A stretch of 64,000 nucleotides of DNA from an uncultured Prevotellaceae bacterium (GCA_900318255.1 ONJX01000012.1:37172-101171), one strand, 5' to 3'. Positions 7,382 to 16,181 are shown, numbered from the stretch's first letter. Numbers and translations: made by a program. Notes: a model not told the origin generated them from the sequence alone.

Positions 7382-8965
7382 ATGGAGAGCACCCTGTCGA
7401 TATTACTACTGCTCATGATTGGGGCGTGGCTTGGATACCGCGAGATTGGCGTCAGTTTCCTGGGCATCCACATCCGCGACCTGATATCGACACGCCTCTT
7501 CGGCACAATGCTGTTTCTCGTTATTACAGCATTCATTATGGGAGCAGGAGTGGTAAATGTGGGGATTTATCCCACAGGAGAAGCTTCGGGGCTCACCACA
7601 ACTGAGATGTCGGTGCTGCTGTGCGCTATGGCGATGACAGTCGCGATAGTGCGCGCCACCAATCAATACACCTCGGCAATCACAGCCTTTTGGGGTGCTA
7701 TAGCAGCATTTGGCATAGCACGCAACTGGTTTAACGACACCTCATTAGTCATTGCCATGCTACTCTCGCTGATAGCTGCCCCCATTGCTGGCATCTTGCT
7801 ATTCTATCTCTATCAGAGACTTTTCAACCACATTATTTATAAAGGGCACCACCACCTGCTCATCAAGAACCTCTACATGAAGCGGATGGCTCTGGTGGGC
7901 ATCATCCTGGGCGGCATAGCCCTCGCGGCACACTATGCCCTGCTCGTGGCTCCGATGCTGCACAGTGTAACCGCCGAGCTCAATGCCGCCTCACCAGTAT
8001 CAATCGCCATTGCCGCCATCATGATGAGCGCTGTGATGATAATTCCCGCCGCCACTGTGCTGCGCAATGAGAACTACGACGCCAAGCAGATGCGATGGGC
8101 CCTGCCATCGCTTTATGCCCTCTTCACAGTGCTGCTGGCAGGCAATGTGGCAGGCACCTTGCTGCTCGGCTTAACGCCTGTGGTAGTGTCTCCCAGCCAA
8201 GTGAGGGAATGTAGCAAGCTGGCAAAAGGCGACCGTCACCGCAGCCTCATCAACCTAGCGAGCATCACCATAGCAACGCCAGTGCTCTCATGCCTTATAG
8301 CATTTGTAATACTCACTATGGTTAGGAACTCACTCATCATGCTTATAATCACACTCTTTGTGCTCATCACCTGCGTCCTTACCATCCAAAACTTCAGTCA
8401 GCGTCGCAAGCACAACCTCACCAAGAAGGCACTCAGCGACGAGCTCTCTCACAGCAGCGAGGCAGGCGACGAGCGCAACCGCCTTGATGTAGCCGCCGTC
8501 ACGTCGCAGTTTAATGTGATGACCAGCGAAATCGACATCAAGCATAAAGAGCTAGTAAACCTTTCATTATATATTAAGCAGCAGCGTCAGTATCTCGAAG
8601 ACCTGAGCAAGAGTCTCAACGACTTGGCAAAAGAGGACGACGTAGCCCTGCTTCGCCAACAACTGCGCGAGACATCGCAAAAACTCAACGACAACATGCG
8701 GCTCACCGACGAGATGGACCAGTTCTATACCCAAGTGGAGAACCTTCACAAGAATTTTGTGAGCCGCCTGCTTATGCGTTGTTCTAATCTGTCGGAGAAG
8801 GAGAAGCGCCTGGCCATTTTACTGCGCCTGGGCTTCTCCAGCAAAGACATCGCAAGCATGATGAACGTAGAGCCCAAGAGCGTGGAGGTGAGCCGCTACC
8901 GCTTCCGCCGCAAGCTCAAGCTTGAGCGCAACGTCAATATAGTGGAATATCTACAAATGATATAA
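7382..8965 (+). CDS. PiT-like multi-pass membrane protein fused to a LuxR-type HTH
   Basis: A 527-residue protein with an unusual layout. Residues 1-345 contain about nine or ten hydrophobic segments (among them 39-60, 73-91, 120-147, 168-191, 203-224, 240-265 and 289-336). Gene order (directly after DUF47) and length suggest a PiT/PHO4 permease ancestor, but the family signature GANDVAN was not found, so transport is doubtful. Residues about 350-460 are charged and coiled-coil-like. Residues about 470-527 are a LuxR/GerE-type helix-turn-helix (LSEKEKRLAILLRLGFSSKD, then MMNVEPKSVEVSRYRFRRKL) of the kind that ends many Bacteroidota one-component regulators. Inference: a membrane phosphate sensor that binds DNA directly. 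A frameshift or run-on is ruled out because the frame is continuous. Confidence 0.8.
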   Translation: MESTLSILLLLMIGAWLGYREIGVSFLGIHIRDLISTRLFGTMLFLVITAFIMGAGVVNVGIYPTGEASGLTTTEMSVLLCAMAMTVAIVRATNQYTSAITAFWGAIAAFGIARNWFNDTSLVIAMLLSLIAAPIAGILLFYLYQRLFNHIIYKGHHHLLIKNLYMKRMALVGIILGGIALAAHYALLVAPMLHSVTAELNAASPVSIAIAAIMMSAVMIIPAATVLRNENYDAKQMRWALPSLYALFTVLLAGNVAGTLLLGLTPVVVSPSQVRECSKLAKGDRHRSLINLASITIATPVLSCLIAFVILTMVRNSLIMLIITLFVLITCVLTIQNFSQRRKHNLTKKALSDELSHSSEAGDERNRLDVAAVTSQFNVMTSEIDIKHKELVNLSLYIKQQRQYLEDLSKSLNDLAKEDDVALLRQQLRETSQKLNDNMRLTDEMDQFYTQVENLHKNFVSRLLMRCSNLSEKEKRLAILLRLGFSSKDIASMMNVEPKSVEVSRYRFRRKLKLERNVNIVEYLQMI

Positions 8966-8983
8966 CTCACAATTCATAGTTCA

Positions 8984-9095
8984 GTAGGGAGAAGGCGTGC
9001 TTTGCAGGCCCATGCATCAAGAGGTTGTAGTGCCCATAGTCTCACCGCCATCTTCCATAAACGATAAACAACACACGATAAACGATAAACGAATA
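8984..9095. repeat. Degenerate dispersed intergenic repeat plus ATAAACG tract
   Basis: GTAGGGAGAAGGCGTGCTTTG, then GTCTCACCGCCATCTTCCATAAACGATAAAC, is a diverged copy of 50119-50200 (GTAGGGACAAGGCGTGCCTTG ... ATCTCACCACTGTCTTCCATAAACC). It ends in several CGATAAA units. Confidence 0.6.
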
Positions 9096-9154
9096 AAAAT
9101 CAAAATGATATAATTTACAGTAAACATCTATTTATTAACCAAAATGTTTCTACA

Positions 9155-10516
9155 ATGAAAAAACTATTAACTCTAACCTTTGTGCTGGCGCTCTCATCGC
9201 TGGGTTGCGCCTGGGCACAGGACGACGAAATCGTCACCACCAACCAGTATGGGGTGAAAGTTGACCGGGAGGAAGTAATCTCGGAACAGCGCAACAACAT
9301 CCTCACGTTTGAGTCGAAGAACAGGAAGTACCGGCTGTGGTTCGACAACCGCGTGCAAGTGGATGGTGCCATGTTCTTTGGTAACAACAAGGACTACAAC
9401 GACATTGGCAACAACGTGTCGATTCGCCGTGCACGTTTCGCCGTCAAAGCACGCCTGCCTCACAACTGGTATGGCGAGGTGGACGTAGATTTCGCCGACG
9501 GCAAGTTTGAACTCAAGGACGCCATCATTCAGTTTGACGGCATCCCCAATGTCTCTATCAAGGCAGGTAACTTCAAGGAGGACTTCTCGATGGAGCAGAC
9601 CACCACGTCGCGTTACCTCACCTTCATGGAGCGCCCCATGGTGTGCAAGGCCCTTGTGCCATCACGCCACATTGGTCTGCAGGTGTCCTACCTGCGCAAC
9701 CATTTCCGCGCCACTGGTGGCGTGTTCTTCCAGACCGTTGCCGGCGAGGAGGAGCTTACCTACGTTCAGGACAACAACAAGGACTTTGGCCGCAACCAGG
9801 GCTACTCGTTCACCGGTAAAATCGGCTGGATGCCCTACGCCAAGGACCGCAGCTGGGGTCTCTACCTCGGCGGCAAGGCGTCTTACCGCACTCCCAAGAC
9901 CGACGTGGCCACTGGCGAGTGGGGTGGCGCGCGTTTCAGCACTCGTAATGCCACCAGCATCAACCGTAAGAAATACCTCGACACCGACGTCATCAAAGAT
10001 GTGGATCACCAGGTGCTCTATGGCCTTGAGGGTGCTGCCTACTACGGCCCTGCCCGCATCCAGAGCGAGTGGATAGGCAACAGCGTGGATGCCGCCAAAG
10101 CCACCTACAACTTTAGCGGATGGTATGTTCACGCTTCGTGCCTGCTCTTTGGCGGCAAGCAACGCTTCAACACCGCCGAGGGCGAGTTCACCCAGCCCTC
10201 ACGCGGTCGCAAGTGGGGCGACATCGAGCTTGCCGTGCGCTACGACTACCTCACACTCAACAACAAGGACGTCTATGGCGGTGCCGGCGAGAATTTCACC
10301 GTGGGTTTGAACTACTGGGTCAACAACAGCGTTAAGATTGTTCTCAACTACCAGTACTCTAACAACGACCGCTATGCCAACGGCAAGGGCAAACTCTTCA
10401 CTGGCCACGACGCCAGCGGCAAGCCCACCGCCGACTACACCAAGATTGTGGAAGCCAAGGGAAAAGGCGGTGTGAACTACAGCATGTTAGGCCTTCGCTT
10501 AGAGGTTAACTTCTAA
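9155..10516 (+). CDS. Phosphate-selective porin O/P family protein (453 aa)
   Basis: An outer-membrane barrel of the OprO/OprP family (PF07396), which lets phosphate or polyphosphate through the outer membrane. Signal peptide residues 1-21 (ending CAWA). Family hallmarks are RLWFDNRVQVDGAMFF, NNVSIRRARFAVKARLPHNW, GEVDVDFADGKFELKDAII and KAGNFKEDFSMEQTTTSRYL, with a C-terminal LGLRLEVNF ending in Phe. Length is normal for the family. It stands 189 nt behind the PiT-like/HTH gene, separated by a diverged intergenic repeat, and 33 nt before the lamin-tail lipoprotein gene. The context with DUF47 makes a phosphate role likely. Confidence 0.92.
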   Translation: MKKLLTLTFVLALSSLGCAWAQDDEIVTTNQYGVKVDREEVISEQRNNILTFESKNRKYRLWFDNRVQVDGAMFFGNNKDYNDIGNNVSIRRARFAVKARLPHNWYGEVDVDFADGKFELKDAIIQFDGIPNVSIKAGNFKEDFSMEQTTTSRYLTFMERPMVCKALVPSRHIGLQVSYLRNHFRATGGVFFQTVAGEEELTYVQDNNKDFGRNQGYSFTGKIGWMPYAKDRSWGLYLGGKASYRTPKTDVATGEWGGARFSTRNATSINRKKYLDTDVIKDVDHQVLYGLEGAAYYGPARIQSEWIGNSVDAAKATYNFSGWYVHASCLLFGGKQRFNTAEGEFTQPSRGRKWGDIELAVRYDYLTLNNKDVYGGAGENFTVGLNYWVNNSVKIVLNYQYSNNDRYANGKGKLFTGHDASGKPTADYTKIVEAKGKGGVNYSMLGLRLEVNF

Positions 10517-10549
10517 TCTATTGTTTAACTCTTTAAAAGAAAAAAGACA

Positions 10550-11413
10550 ATGAAAACATTAAAATTAGCATTCGCGCTCATTATCGCCACACTTGCGATG
10601 ACAGCATGCGTTGAAGACAAAGTATATGAGGGTCCTAACACCATCGAGGCAGTGTCGATTAACCCCGACGCGCCCACCTCGTTTGACGACGTGGTTGTAA
10701 CAGCCACAGTGTCGGGACTTCTTGAAGTGAAAGAAGCCGTGTTAAAATATAGTGTTAATGACGGCACCGAGCAAACTGTGCCAATGGCTGGCAACGGCAC
10801 CACCTTCACCGCCACAATTCCTATGCAGGAAGACGGTGCAAAGGTTAAATATTCGGTAATCATCACCAACGAGGCTGGCTTCACCAGCACCGTCGAGAAA
10901 GACTACACCGTGGGCGACAAGCCCAGCGATTACACCAAGCTTGTCATCAACGAGGTGTATGGCGCTGGCGCCGATGGAGAGAAATACCTTGAGCTTTACA
11001 ACAATGGCGATGACCCCATCAAGCTGCAAGGCGTAGTAATTCGCAAGGACGAAGCCGATGACGTGTGGGTTGGCGAAGCTGGCGAGATCATCATGGGACA
11101 TGGCTACTTCTGCATTGTAGGTGCCAAGAACACTCCTGGCGAGGGCGGCAGTGGTCCCAACCCACGTCCTATGACCAAGGGTCTCTCGGCCAAGAAGAGC
11201 GTCATCTTCCAGGTTTACGACCCCAACAGCACACTCGTCACCAAGTTTGAGCGTGGTGAGAAACTCGACGGATGGGGCAACCAGTCGCTCACCGAGAACA
11301 AGCTGACATGGAGCCGCTGCCCCAATGGCACTGGCAAGTTCATGATTGCCGAGAAGACTCTGGGAGCCAAGAACCCCGACACTGGAGAGGAAGACCCCAC
11401 AGTAGTACAGTAA
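10550..11413 (+). CDS. Lipoprotein with lamin-tail domain (287 aa)
   Basis: SPII signal with lipobox MTAC (Cys20). Residues about 35-120 form an Ig-like beta domain (SFDDVVVTATVSG, VKYSVIITNEAG). Residues about 130-245 are a lamin-tail domain (LTD, PF00932): KLVINEVYGAGADGEKYLEL, then NNGDDPIKLQGVVIRKDE and GHGYFCIVG. In bacteria LTD domains occur in surface and nuclease proteins and are probably structural. It follows the OprO/P-type porin by 33 nt and is closed by a 13-bp terminator hairpin at 11436-11475, so porin and lipoprotein form a unit. A partner role for the porin is inference. Confidence 0.85.
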   Translation: MKTLKLAFALIIATLAMTACVEDKVYEGPNTIEAVSINPDAPTSFDDVVVTATVSGLLEVKEAVLKYSVNDGTEQTVPMAGNGTTFTATIPMQEDGAKVKYSVIITNEAGFTSTVEKDYTVGDKPSDYTKLVINEVYGAGADGEKYLELYNNGDDPIKLQGVVIRKDEADDVWVGEAGEIIMGHGYFCIVGAKNTPGEGGSGPNPRPMTKGLSAKKSVIFQVYDPNSTLVTKFERGEKLDGWGNQSLTENKLTWSRCPNGTGKFMIAEKTLGAKNPDTGEEDPTVVQ

Positions 11414-11435
11414 ACATCTATCTATAAAACACCTT

Positions 11436-11475
11436 AAGGTCTGGCAGGGATAATCACTTGCCTGCCAGGCCTTTT
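11436..11475 (+). terminator. Rho-independent terminator after the lamin-tail gene
   Basis: AAGGTCTGGCAGG (11436-11448) pairs with CCTGCCAGGCCTT (11461-11473) over 13 bp with one G-U, 12-nt loop, then a short T-tract. It separates the porin/lipoprotein unit from the CYTH unit. Confidence 0.75.
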
Positions 11476-11520
11476 AAAAAAAACAAGCAAAATAGTAAAT
11501 CCAAATAAAATCCTATAAAA

Positions 11521-12165
11521 ATGGCAAAAGAAGAATTAAAAATTGGTGAAATTTCTAAACCACGTTTTGAGTTCCGCAGTTTCGGCCGTTGCTTCTGCGA
11601 GGCCAGCAAACGCATGGCGCGCCTGAGCGTTCCCGTCCCCGAGAAAGTGTGGGAGCGCCACAGCACCGAGACCTACATCGTGAGCCGCACTAACGATGTG
11701 AACAACACCAAGATACGCAACGGAAAGATGGACATCAAGACCTTTGTGCAAGCAGTAGATGGCCTTGAGCAATGGAACCCACTGATGAAGGGCGAGTTCC
11801 CCATCAGCGCACAGGTGCTGCGCAACGAGGTGTTCCCCGCCTTCAAGGTAGAGGGCATGCCCGAGCTCACCAAGGACGAATACACCCTTGAGGAGTTCCT
11901 ACAGATGATTGACGAGCATCCCGACCTGCAGGCCGTCAAGGTTGAGAAAGCACGCTATGGCTACATGGTCAACGACACCATTTGCGAGACTGGTGAGGTT
12001 TACATCAACGGAGCTATGGTGCGCACCATCAACAGCGAGAGCACCGAGATTGAAGACATCAAGAAGACAATCGCCGACTGTGGACTCGAAGGCGTTGAGA
12101 ACATCAACTACCTACAAGCCATCAAGCGTGTGATTGGCATGATTAACAAACCCTTAGCAAACTAA
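11521..12165 (+). CDS. Divergent CYTH-like protein (214 aa), function unknown
   Basis: A soluble protein without a signal peptide. Seen: KPRFEFRSFGRCF at the N-terminus, then ETYIVSRTNDVNNTKIRNGK, MDIKTFVQAVDGLEQWNPLM and, near the end, KARYGYMVNDTICETGEVYI. Alternating charged strands with a KIR element and a late acidic strand are reminiscent of triphosphate-tunnel (CYTH) folds, but the ExExK start motif is absent. The CYTH relationship is inference. It ends 7 nt before a canonical CYTH gene, so the two are cotranscribed and perhaps act together on triphosphate or polyphosphate substrates. Confidence 0.7.
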   Translation: MAKEELKIGEISKPRFEFRSFGRCFCEASKRMARLSVPVPEKVWERHSTETYIVSRTNDVNNTKIRNGKMDIKTFVQAVDGLEQWNPLMKGEFPISAQVLRNEVFPAFKVEGMPELTKDEYTLEEFLQMIDEHPDLQAVKVEKARYGYMVNDTICETGEVYINGAMVRTINSESTEIEDIKKTIADCGLEGVENINYLQAIKRVIGMINKPLAN

Positions 12166-12171
12166 ACAACT

Positions 12172-12642
12172 ATGGCACAAGAGATAGAAAGGAAATTCCT
12201 GGTAAAAGGAGAATTCAAGAACGAAGCCTTCAAGGCTACACGCATCACTCAAGGTTACCTGAGCTCGGTGCCTGAGCGCACTGTGCGTGTCCGCGTGAAG
12301 GGCGACAAAGGCTTCATCACCGTTAAGGGCATCGGCAACGAGAGTGGTGCCAGCCGCTTTGAGTGGGAGAAAGAGATTCCCGCCAGCGAGGTGATGGAAC
12401 TGCTCAAGATTTGCGAGCCTGGCGTGATCGACAAGACTCGCTACCTGATCAAAGCCGGCGAGCGCACCTTCGAGGTAGATGAGTTCTATGGCGACAACGA
12501 GGGTCTCACCGTCGCCGAGGTGGAGCTGCCCAGCGAGGACGCCGCCTTCGACCGCCCCACATGGCTTGGCGAGGAAGTCACTGGCGACCCCAAATACTAC
12601 AACTCCATGCTCATGAAGAACCCCTACAAGAACTGGAAATAG
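12172..12642 (+). CDS. CYTH-domain triphosphate-tunnel protein (156 aa)
   Basis: A single CYTH domain (PF01928). The metal/substrate motif ExExK is seen as EIERK at residues 4-8, followed by family strands ITQGYLSS, RTVRVRVKGDKGFITVKG, RFEWEKEIP, KTRYLIKAGERTFEVDEFYG and LTVAEVELPSED. Bacterial members of this short type (ygiF/NeuTTM-like) hydrolyse inorganic tripolyphosphate or related triphosphates in the cytoplasm. Length is normal for stand-alone CYTH proteins. The 6-nt spacing from the preceding gene indicates one operon. The neighbourhood with phosphate porin, DUF47 and (further on) a VTC domain supports a polyphosphate role. Confidence 0.93.
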   Translation: MAQEIERKFLVKGEFKNEAFKATRITQGYLSSVPERTVRVRVKGDKGFITVKGIGNESGASRFEWEKEIPASEVMELLKICEPGVIDKTRYLIKAGERTFEVDEFYGDNEGLTVAEVELPSEDAAFDRPTWLGEEVTGDPKYYNSMLMKNPYKNWK

Positions 12643-12679
12643 CCTAACTCAAGTTTCGCAAGTTGCTAACTTGCTCACT

Positions 12680-12800
12680 GGTTTATGGTTTATAGTTTAT
12701 GGAAGACAGTGGTGAGATTATGGGTAGATGAGACTAATCTCGTCCCCACATGGCTGACAAGGCACGCCTTGTCCCTACATTTGTCTCGCTCAATCGCATT
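12680..12800. repeat. Dispersed intergenic repeat (inverted orientation)
   Basis: TTTATGGAAGACAGTGGTGAG followed by ATTATGGG and, after an insert, CTGACAAGGCACGCCTTGTC is the reverse complement of the arrangement at 50119-50190. The core palindrome is at 12756-12773 and its right flank matches 3479-3500. Confidence 0.65.
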
Positions 12801-12884
12801 TTGTCCTCTAAACACTAAACTATAACCTCTAAACTTCAAGTTTCAAACTTGAATAAGTTAAAATACAATAGACATTTCAACTCA

Positions 12885-12925
12885 GTGTCCTCAAAAGTGA
12901 GGGGAACAGCACCTTTTGAGGACAC
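12885..12925. promoter_or_regulatory. 13-bp inverted repeat before the SLC13 gene
   Basis: GTGTCCTCAAAAG (12885-12897) and CTTTTGAGGACAC (12913-12925) are perfect complements around a 15-nt loop, followed by TATTTT. Placed 25 nt before the chosen start at 12951, it would form a leader hairpin or weak terminator/attenuator. Confidence 0.6.
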
Positions 12926-12950
12926 TATTTTCACCGCAAACCTTAGAGAT

Positions 12951-14672
12951 ATGGCTGAAGCAGCAATCACACACGAGCAGCATTACGATCCTCTCGACAT
13001 GAACAACTACAAGCTCGAGAAACTGCCCAAGATGCAGAAGTCGGGCTTCGAGAAGACGTTGCAACGCATAGGCGGGCCACTGGCAATCCTTGTCTTTGTG
13101 GTAATTTATTTCTTTGCCGACATCCCGTTTATCAACACAATCGACACTAACAAAGAGACCACCGAGCTTGCCGATGGCGCCGTGAAGCGCTATGAGGAGA
13201 TGTATAAAAAAGCCGAGAAGAAAATCGCTGTAGTGATCGACAAAAGCGGCAAGGAAACCAAGCATGAGCTCTCACAAGCCGAGAAAGACGAGCTCACCGC
13301 CTCGACCCACGACAACTTCTTGCGCATCAACTATGCTATGCTCGCAATATTTGCTGCCGCCATCATCCTGTGGATTACCGAAGCCATCCCCAACTATCTC
13401 ACCTCGCTCATTGTCATCATGACGATAGTGCTCACCGGGGTGACGAACGACAAGGAGGCCTATGCTCAGCTGGGCCACCCCGTGATGTGGCTCAACATCC
13501 TGTCGTTTATCCTGGCAAGCATGCTCGTCAAGACGCAGGTAGCTAAACGCTTCGCACTATGGTTCGTGATAAAGTTTGGCAAGAGCACTAATGGCATAAT
13601 CCTGAGTTTCATCGTCATCAACATCGTGCTCTCGGCATTCATCTCGGCAACGACCGCCAAGGCCGCCATCTTGCTGCCCATCTTCATGGTGGTTGCTGCC
13701 ATCTATGGTGCCAGCAAGGGCCATCGCAACAACTTTGGCCGCAACTTGGTGCTTCAAAACCTGTTTCAGATTAACCTCGGTGCCAACTCCTTCCTCACTG
13801 GCTCGGGAGCCACCCTGCTTGCTGGTGCCCTCATTGGTGGAGCGCTAGGCATTGGCTCTATCAGCTATCAGAACTGGTTTATGGCGGCATTTCCCATGAA
13901 TATCATCCTCATCTTCATAGGCTGGTTTGTGGGCTCCAAAATTTTCTTCCCGCTCAAGAAGGAAGAGCGCGTGCCGCAAATTGAGGGCGGCATGGACCGC
14001 CTGCGCGATGAGCTACACAAGCTGGGCAAAATGAGCGGCGAGGAATACCGGGCGGTGGCCATCTTTGTGACAGTGCTCGCCTTATGGGCCACTGGCGATT
14101 ATCATGGCATAGGGCAGACGGCAGTGGCCTTCATGGGCGCTGTGGTGGCTCTGCTGCCCAAGGTGGGCATCGTCAAGTGGAACGACGTGGATATACCATG
14201 GCACCTGCTGCTCTTCTCGGCGGGCGCTTACACCCTCGGAGCCGGCCTTGAGGCCACGGGCCTGCCAGGCACCATGATCAATGCCCTCTTTGGCGCTCTT
14301 GGCATAGGTGCAGGCACGCCATTCTGGGTGATATATCTCATCCTCACAGGAAGCATACTGCTGTTCTCGCTAATCTTTGAGTCAAAGACGATGCTCACCC
14401 TCATCTTTGTGCCCATCGCCATAGGCGTGGCACAAAGCAACGGCTACCCCATCATGAGCCTGGCATTCCCCGTGGCGCTGCTCGTGGGTCATGTGTATGT
14501 GCTGCCATTCAACAGCAAGCCCGCTGCCCTGCTCTACACCACCAACCAGTACAGCATCAGCGACACCTTCAAGTTTGGCATCACCATGATGTTCATCAGC
14601 TGGCTGATGATAATCTTATGGGGCGACACCGTGCTGAGGTGGTTTGGATATACCGACGGAGTGTTCTTCTAA
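12951..14672 (+). CDS. SLC13/DASS-family sodium-anion symporter (573 aa)
   Basis: A multi-pass inner-membrane transporter of the divalent anion/sodium symporter family (ArsB/NhaD superfamily), whose substrates include dicarboxylates, sulfate and phosphate. About 12 hydrophobic segments are visible from residue 45 on. Family features include LLPIFMVVAAIYGASKGHR, NLGANSFLTGSGATLLAGAL, DIPWHLLLFSAGAYTLGAGL and the C-terminal LPFNSKPAALLYTTNQY. A hydrophilic loop (about 70-135) between the first two segments is family-like. An upstream in-frame ATG (12849) would add 34 residues encoded across a 13-bp hairpin, so the ATG at 12951 is preferred. The context suggests phosphate or another anion, but the substrate cannot be read from sequence. 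Confidence 0.88.
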   Translation: MAEAAITHEQHYDPLDMNNYKLEKLPKMQKSGFEKTLQRIGGPLAILVFVVIYFFADIPFINTIDTNKETTELADGAVKRYEEMYKKAEKKIAVVIDKSGKETKHELSQAEKDELTASTHDNFLRINYAMLAIFAAAIILWITEAIPNYLTSLIVIMTIVLTGVTNDKEAYAQLGHPVMWLNILSFILASMLVKTQVAKRFALWFVIKFGKSTNGIILSFIVINIVLSAFISATTAKAAILLPIFMVVAAIYGASKGHRNNFGRNLVLQNLFQINLGANSFLTGSGATLLAGALIGGALGIGSISYQNWFMAAFPMNIILIFIGWFVGSKIFFPLKKEERVPQIEGGMDRLRDELHKLGKMSGEEYRAVAIFVTVLALWATGDYHGIGQTAVAFMGAVVALLPKVGIVKWNDVDIPWHLLLFSAGAYTLGAGLEATGLPGTMINALFGALGIGAGTPFWVIYLILTGSILLFSLIFESKTMLTLIFVPIAIGVAQSNGYPIMSLAFPVALLVGHVYVLPFNSKPAALLYTTNQYSISDTFKFGITMMFISWLMIILWGDTVLRWFGYTDGVFF

Positions 14673-14735
14673 GTCTGGCATGTTGCGTTGGCAACGCAAC
14701 TAACTCAACTAAAAACCGATAACTAAAAGCTCAAA

Positions 14736-16181
14736 ATGATACACATCAAGCCCAAAATACATGACAGCAACACGCTGGAGTTTAAAGTGGGATTCCTGCC
14801 TAACGACGGGAAGGCCCATGACGACTTCTACATGAACACGTGGATATTCATCCCCGAGCGACTTGATGTGAACCGCCACACCTACAGCAAGGACACCTTC
14901 TACTGCGACACGCTGTCCTACCTGCGCCTCATCACCCCGCGCTATGAGCTGCGCGAGCTCACCGACGAGCACTCGTTGCCATTCACGCGCATCAAGCAGG
15001 CGTGCCAGCGACCAGTGAACGACCAAAAGGAGTTTGAGAACGAGGTGAAGATGTATGCCTCCATTGTCAAGAGCAGTGTGCGCGACGCTTATCTCAAAAT
15101 CAGCCATCAGAGCAACGAAGATGTGCAGTACAGCCTCGCTTGCGACCTGGTGGAGCAAGTAAAGGCAGTAGCGCAGATGTATCGCTCGCTGCGTCACATC
15201 CTGCTTGAGAGCGATGATGGCAAGCAGGTGACAGTCTTCTACGACTTTGGCGACGAGTTTATCTCTAACATTATAGAGCAGCACCTGGGCCGCATCGTCA
15301 AGCTCCTAAACCCGCGTGAGCGCAGCAGTGGACCGCTGCTGTCGATGCTCACCCAGATGCTCGACAGCGAGCACAAGTATCGCAAGAGCCGCAATTATCT
15401 TGATGTGGAAGCCAAGAGCGCCGACGACAATCGCCAGTTTGTGTATCACGCCAGCCAGCTCAAGAAATACATCGAGAGCAACCTCTACCTCCCCACCCAC
15501 AAACGCCGCAACACGGCATTCCTCGAGCAGGTGGCCTTTAGTGTGGCAGCAGGCATCTCGATGGTGTTTGCAACGGTGGTATCGTTCGCCTTTCAGCAGA
15601 CCTACGGCAATTTCACGCTACCTTTCTTCATAGCCCTAGTCATCAGCTACATGTTCAAGGACCGCATCAAGGACCTGATACGCAATTACTTTGCCCACGG
15701 CCTGGGCAGCCGCTTTTATGACTACCTCATCACCATACGCGTGGGGCTTCGCAAGATTGGCAAGGTGAAGGAAGGCTTCGACTTCGTGTCGCCGCAAGAT
15801 GTGTCGCGACACGTCAACGAGAAACGCGCCCGCAAGAACCCGCTAGTGGTTAACCGTGGCGTGGATGAGCAGGTGATACAATACCGCAAGCGCGTGCACC
15901 TGCGGCGCAAGGCCGTGGATCAACTCTCGGCCTACCCCATCAACGGCATCAACAACATAGTGCGCTTTAACCTCGCAGGTTTCATGCGCAAGATGGACAA
16001 CCCCACGGTGCCACTCTACGTGAACCAAGGCGATGCCGCCTGCCATTACACCGATGGCGACAAGTCTTACTACCTAAATTTCGTGATTCAATGCAAATAT
16101 GAGGACAAGAGCGAGTACAAGCGCTACCGCGTGTGCTTGCGACGCGACGGAATACAAAGCATAGAGGAGAAACATCAATGA
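14736..16181 (+). CDS. Membrane protein of unknown function (481 aa)
   Basis: No family recognised. The first 260 residues are soluble and charged (HIKPKIHDSNTLEFKVGFLP at the start, later LRHILLESDDGKQVTVFYDF). Two adjacent hydrophobic segments follow (about 267-285 and 290-305: SVAAGISMVFATVVSFAF, FTLPFFIALVISYMF), then a basic, soluble C-terminal domain of about 175 residues with several Arg/Lys clusters. This is a hairpin-anchored cytoplasmic protein by appearance. Its stop overlaps the ATG of the lipoprotein gene (ATGA), so the two are translationally coupled. It follows the SLC13 gene by 63 nt on the same strand. Confidence 0.8.
   Translation: MIHIKPKIHDSNTLEFKVGFLPNDGKAHDDFYMNTWIFIPERLDVNRHTYSKDTFYCDTLSYLRLITPRYELRELTDEHSLPFTRIKQACQRPVNDQKEFENEVKMYASIVKSSVRDAYLKISHQSNEDVQYSLACDLVEQVKAVAQMYRSLRHILLESDDGKQVTVFYDFGDEFISNIIEQHLGRIVKLLNPRERSSGPLLSMLTQMLDSEHKYRKSRNYLDVEAKSADDNRQFVYHASQLKKYIESNLYLPTHKRRNTAFLEQVAFSVAAGISMVFATVVSFAFQQTYGNFTLPFFIALVISYMFKDRIKDLIRNYFAHGLGSRFYDYLITIRVGLRKIGKVKEGFDFVSPQDVSRHVNEKRARKNPLVVNRGVDEQVIQYRKRVHLRRKAVDQLSAYPINGINNIVRFNLAGFMRKMDNPTVPLYVNQGDAACHYTDGDKSYYLNFVIQCKYEDKSEYKRYRVCLRRDGIQSIEEKHQ

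Noticed and set aside
12849..12950. Longer SLC13 start at ATG 12849
   Set aside because: The added 34 residues are encoded across a perfect hairpin, and the family-like hydrophilic N-terminus begins at MAEAAITHEQH.
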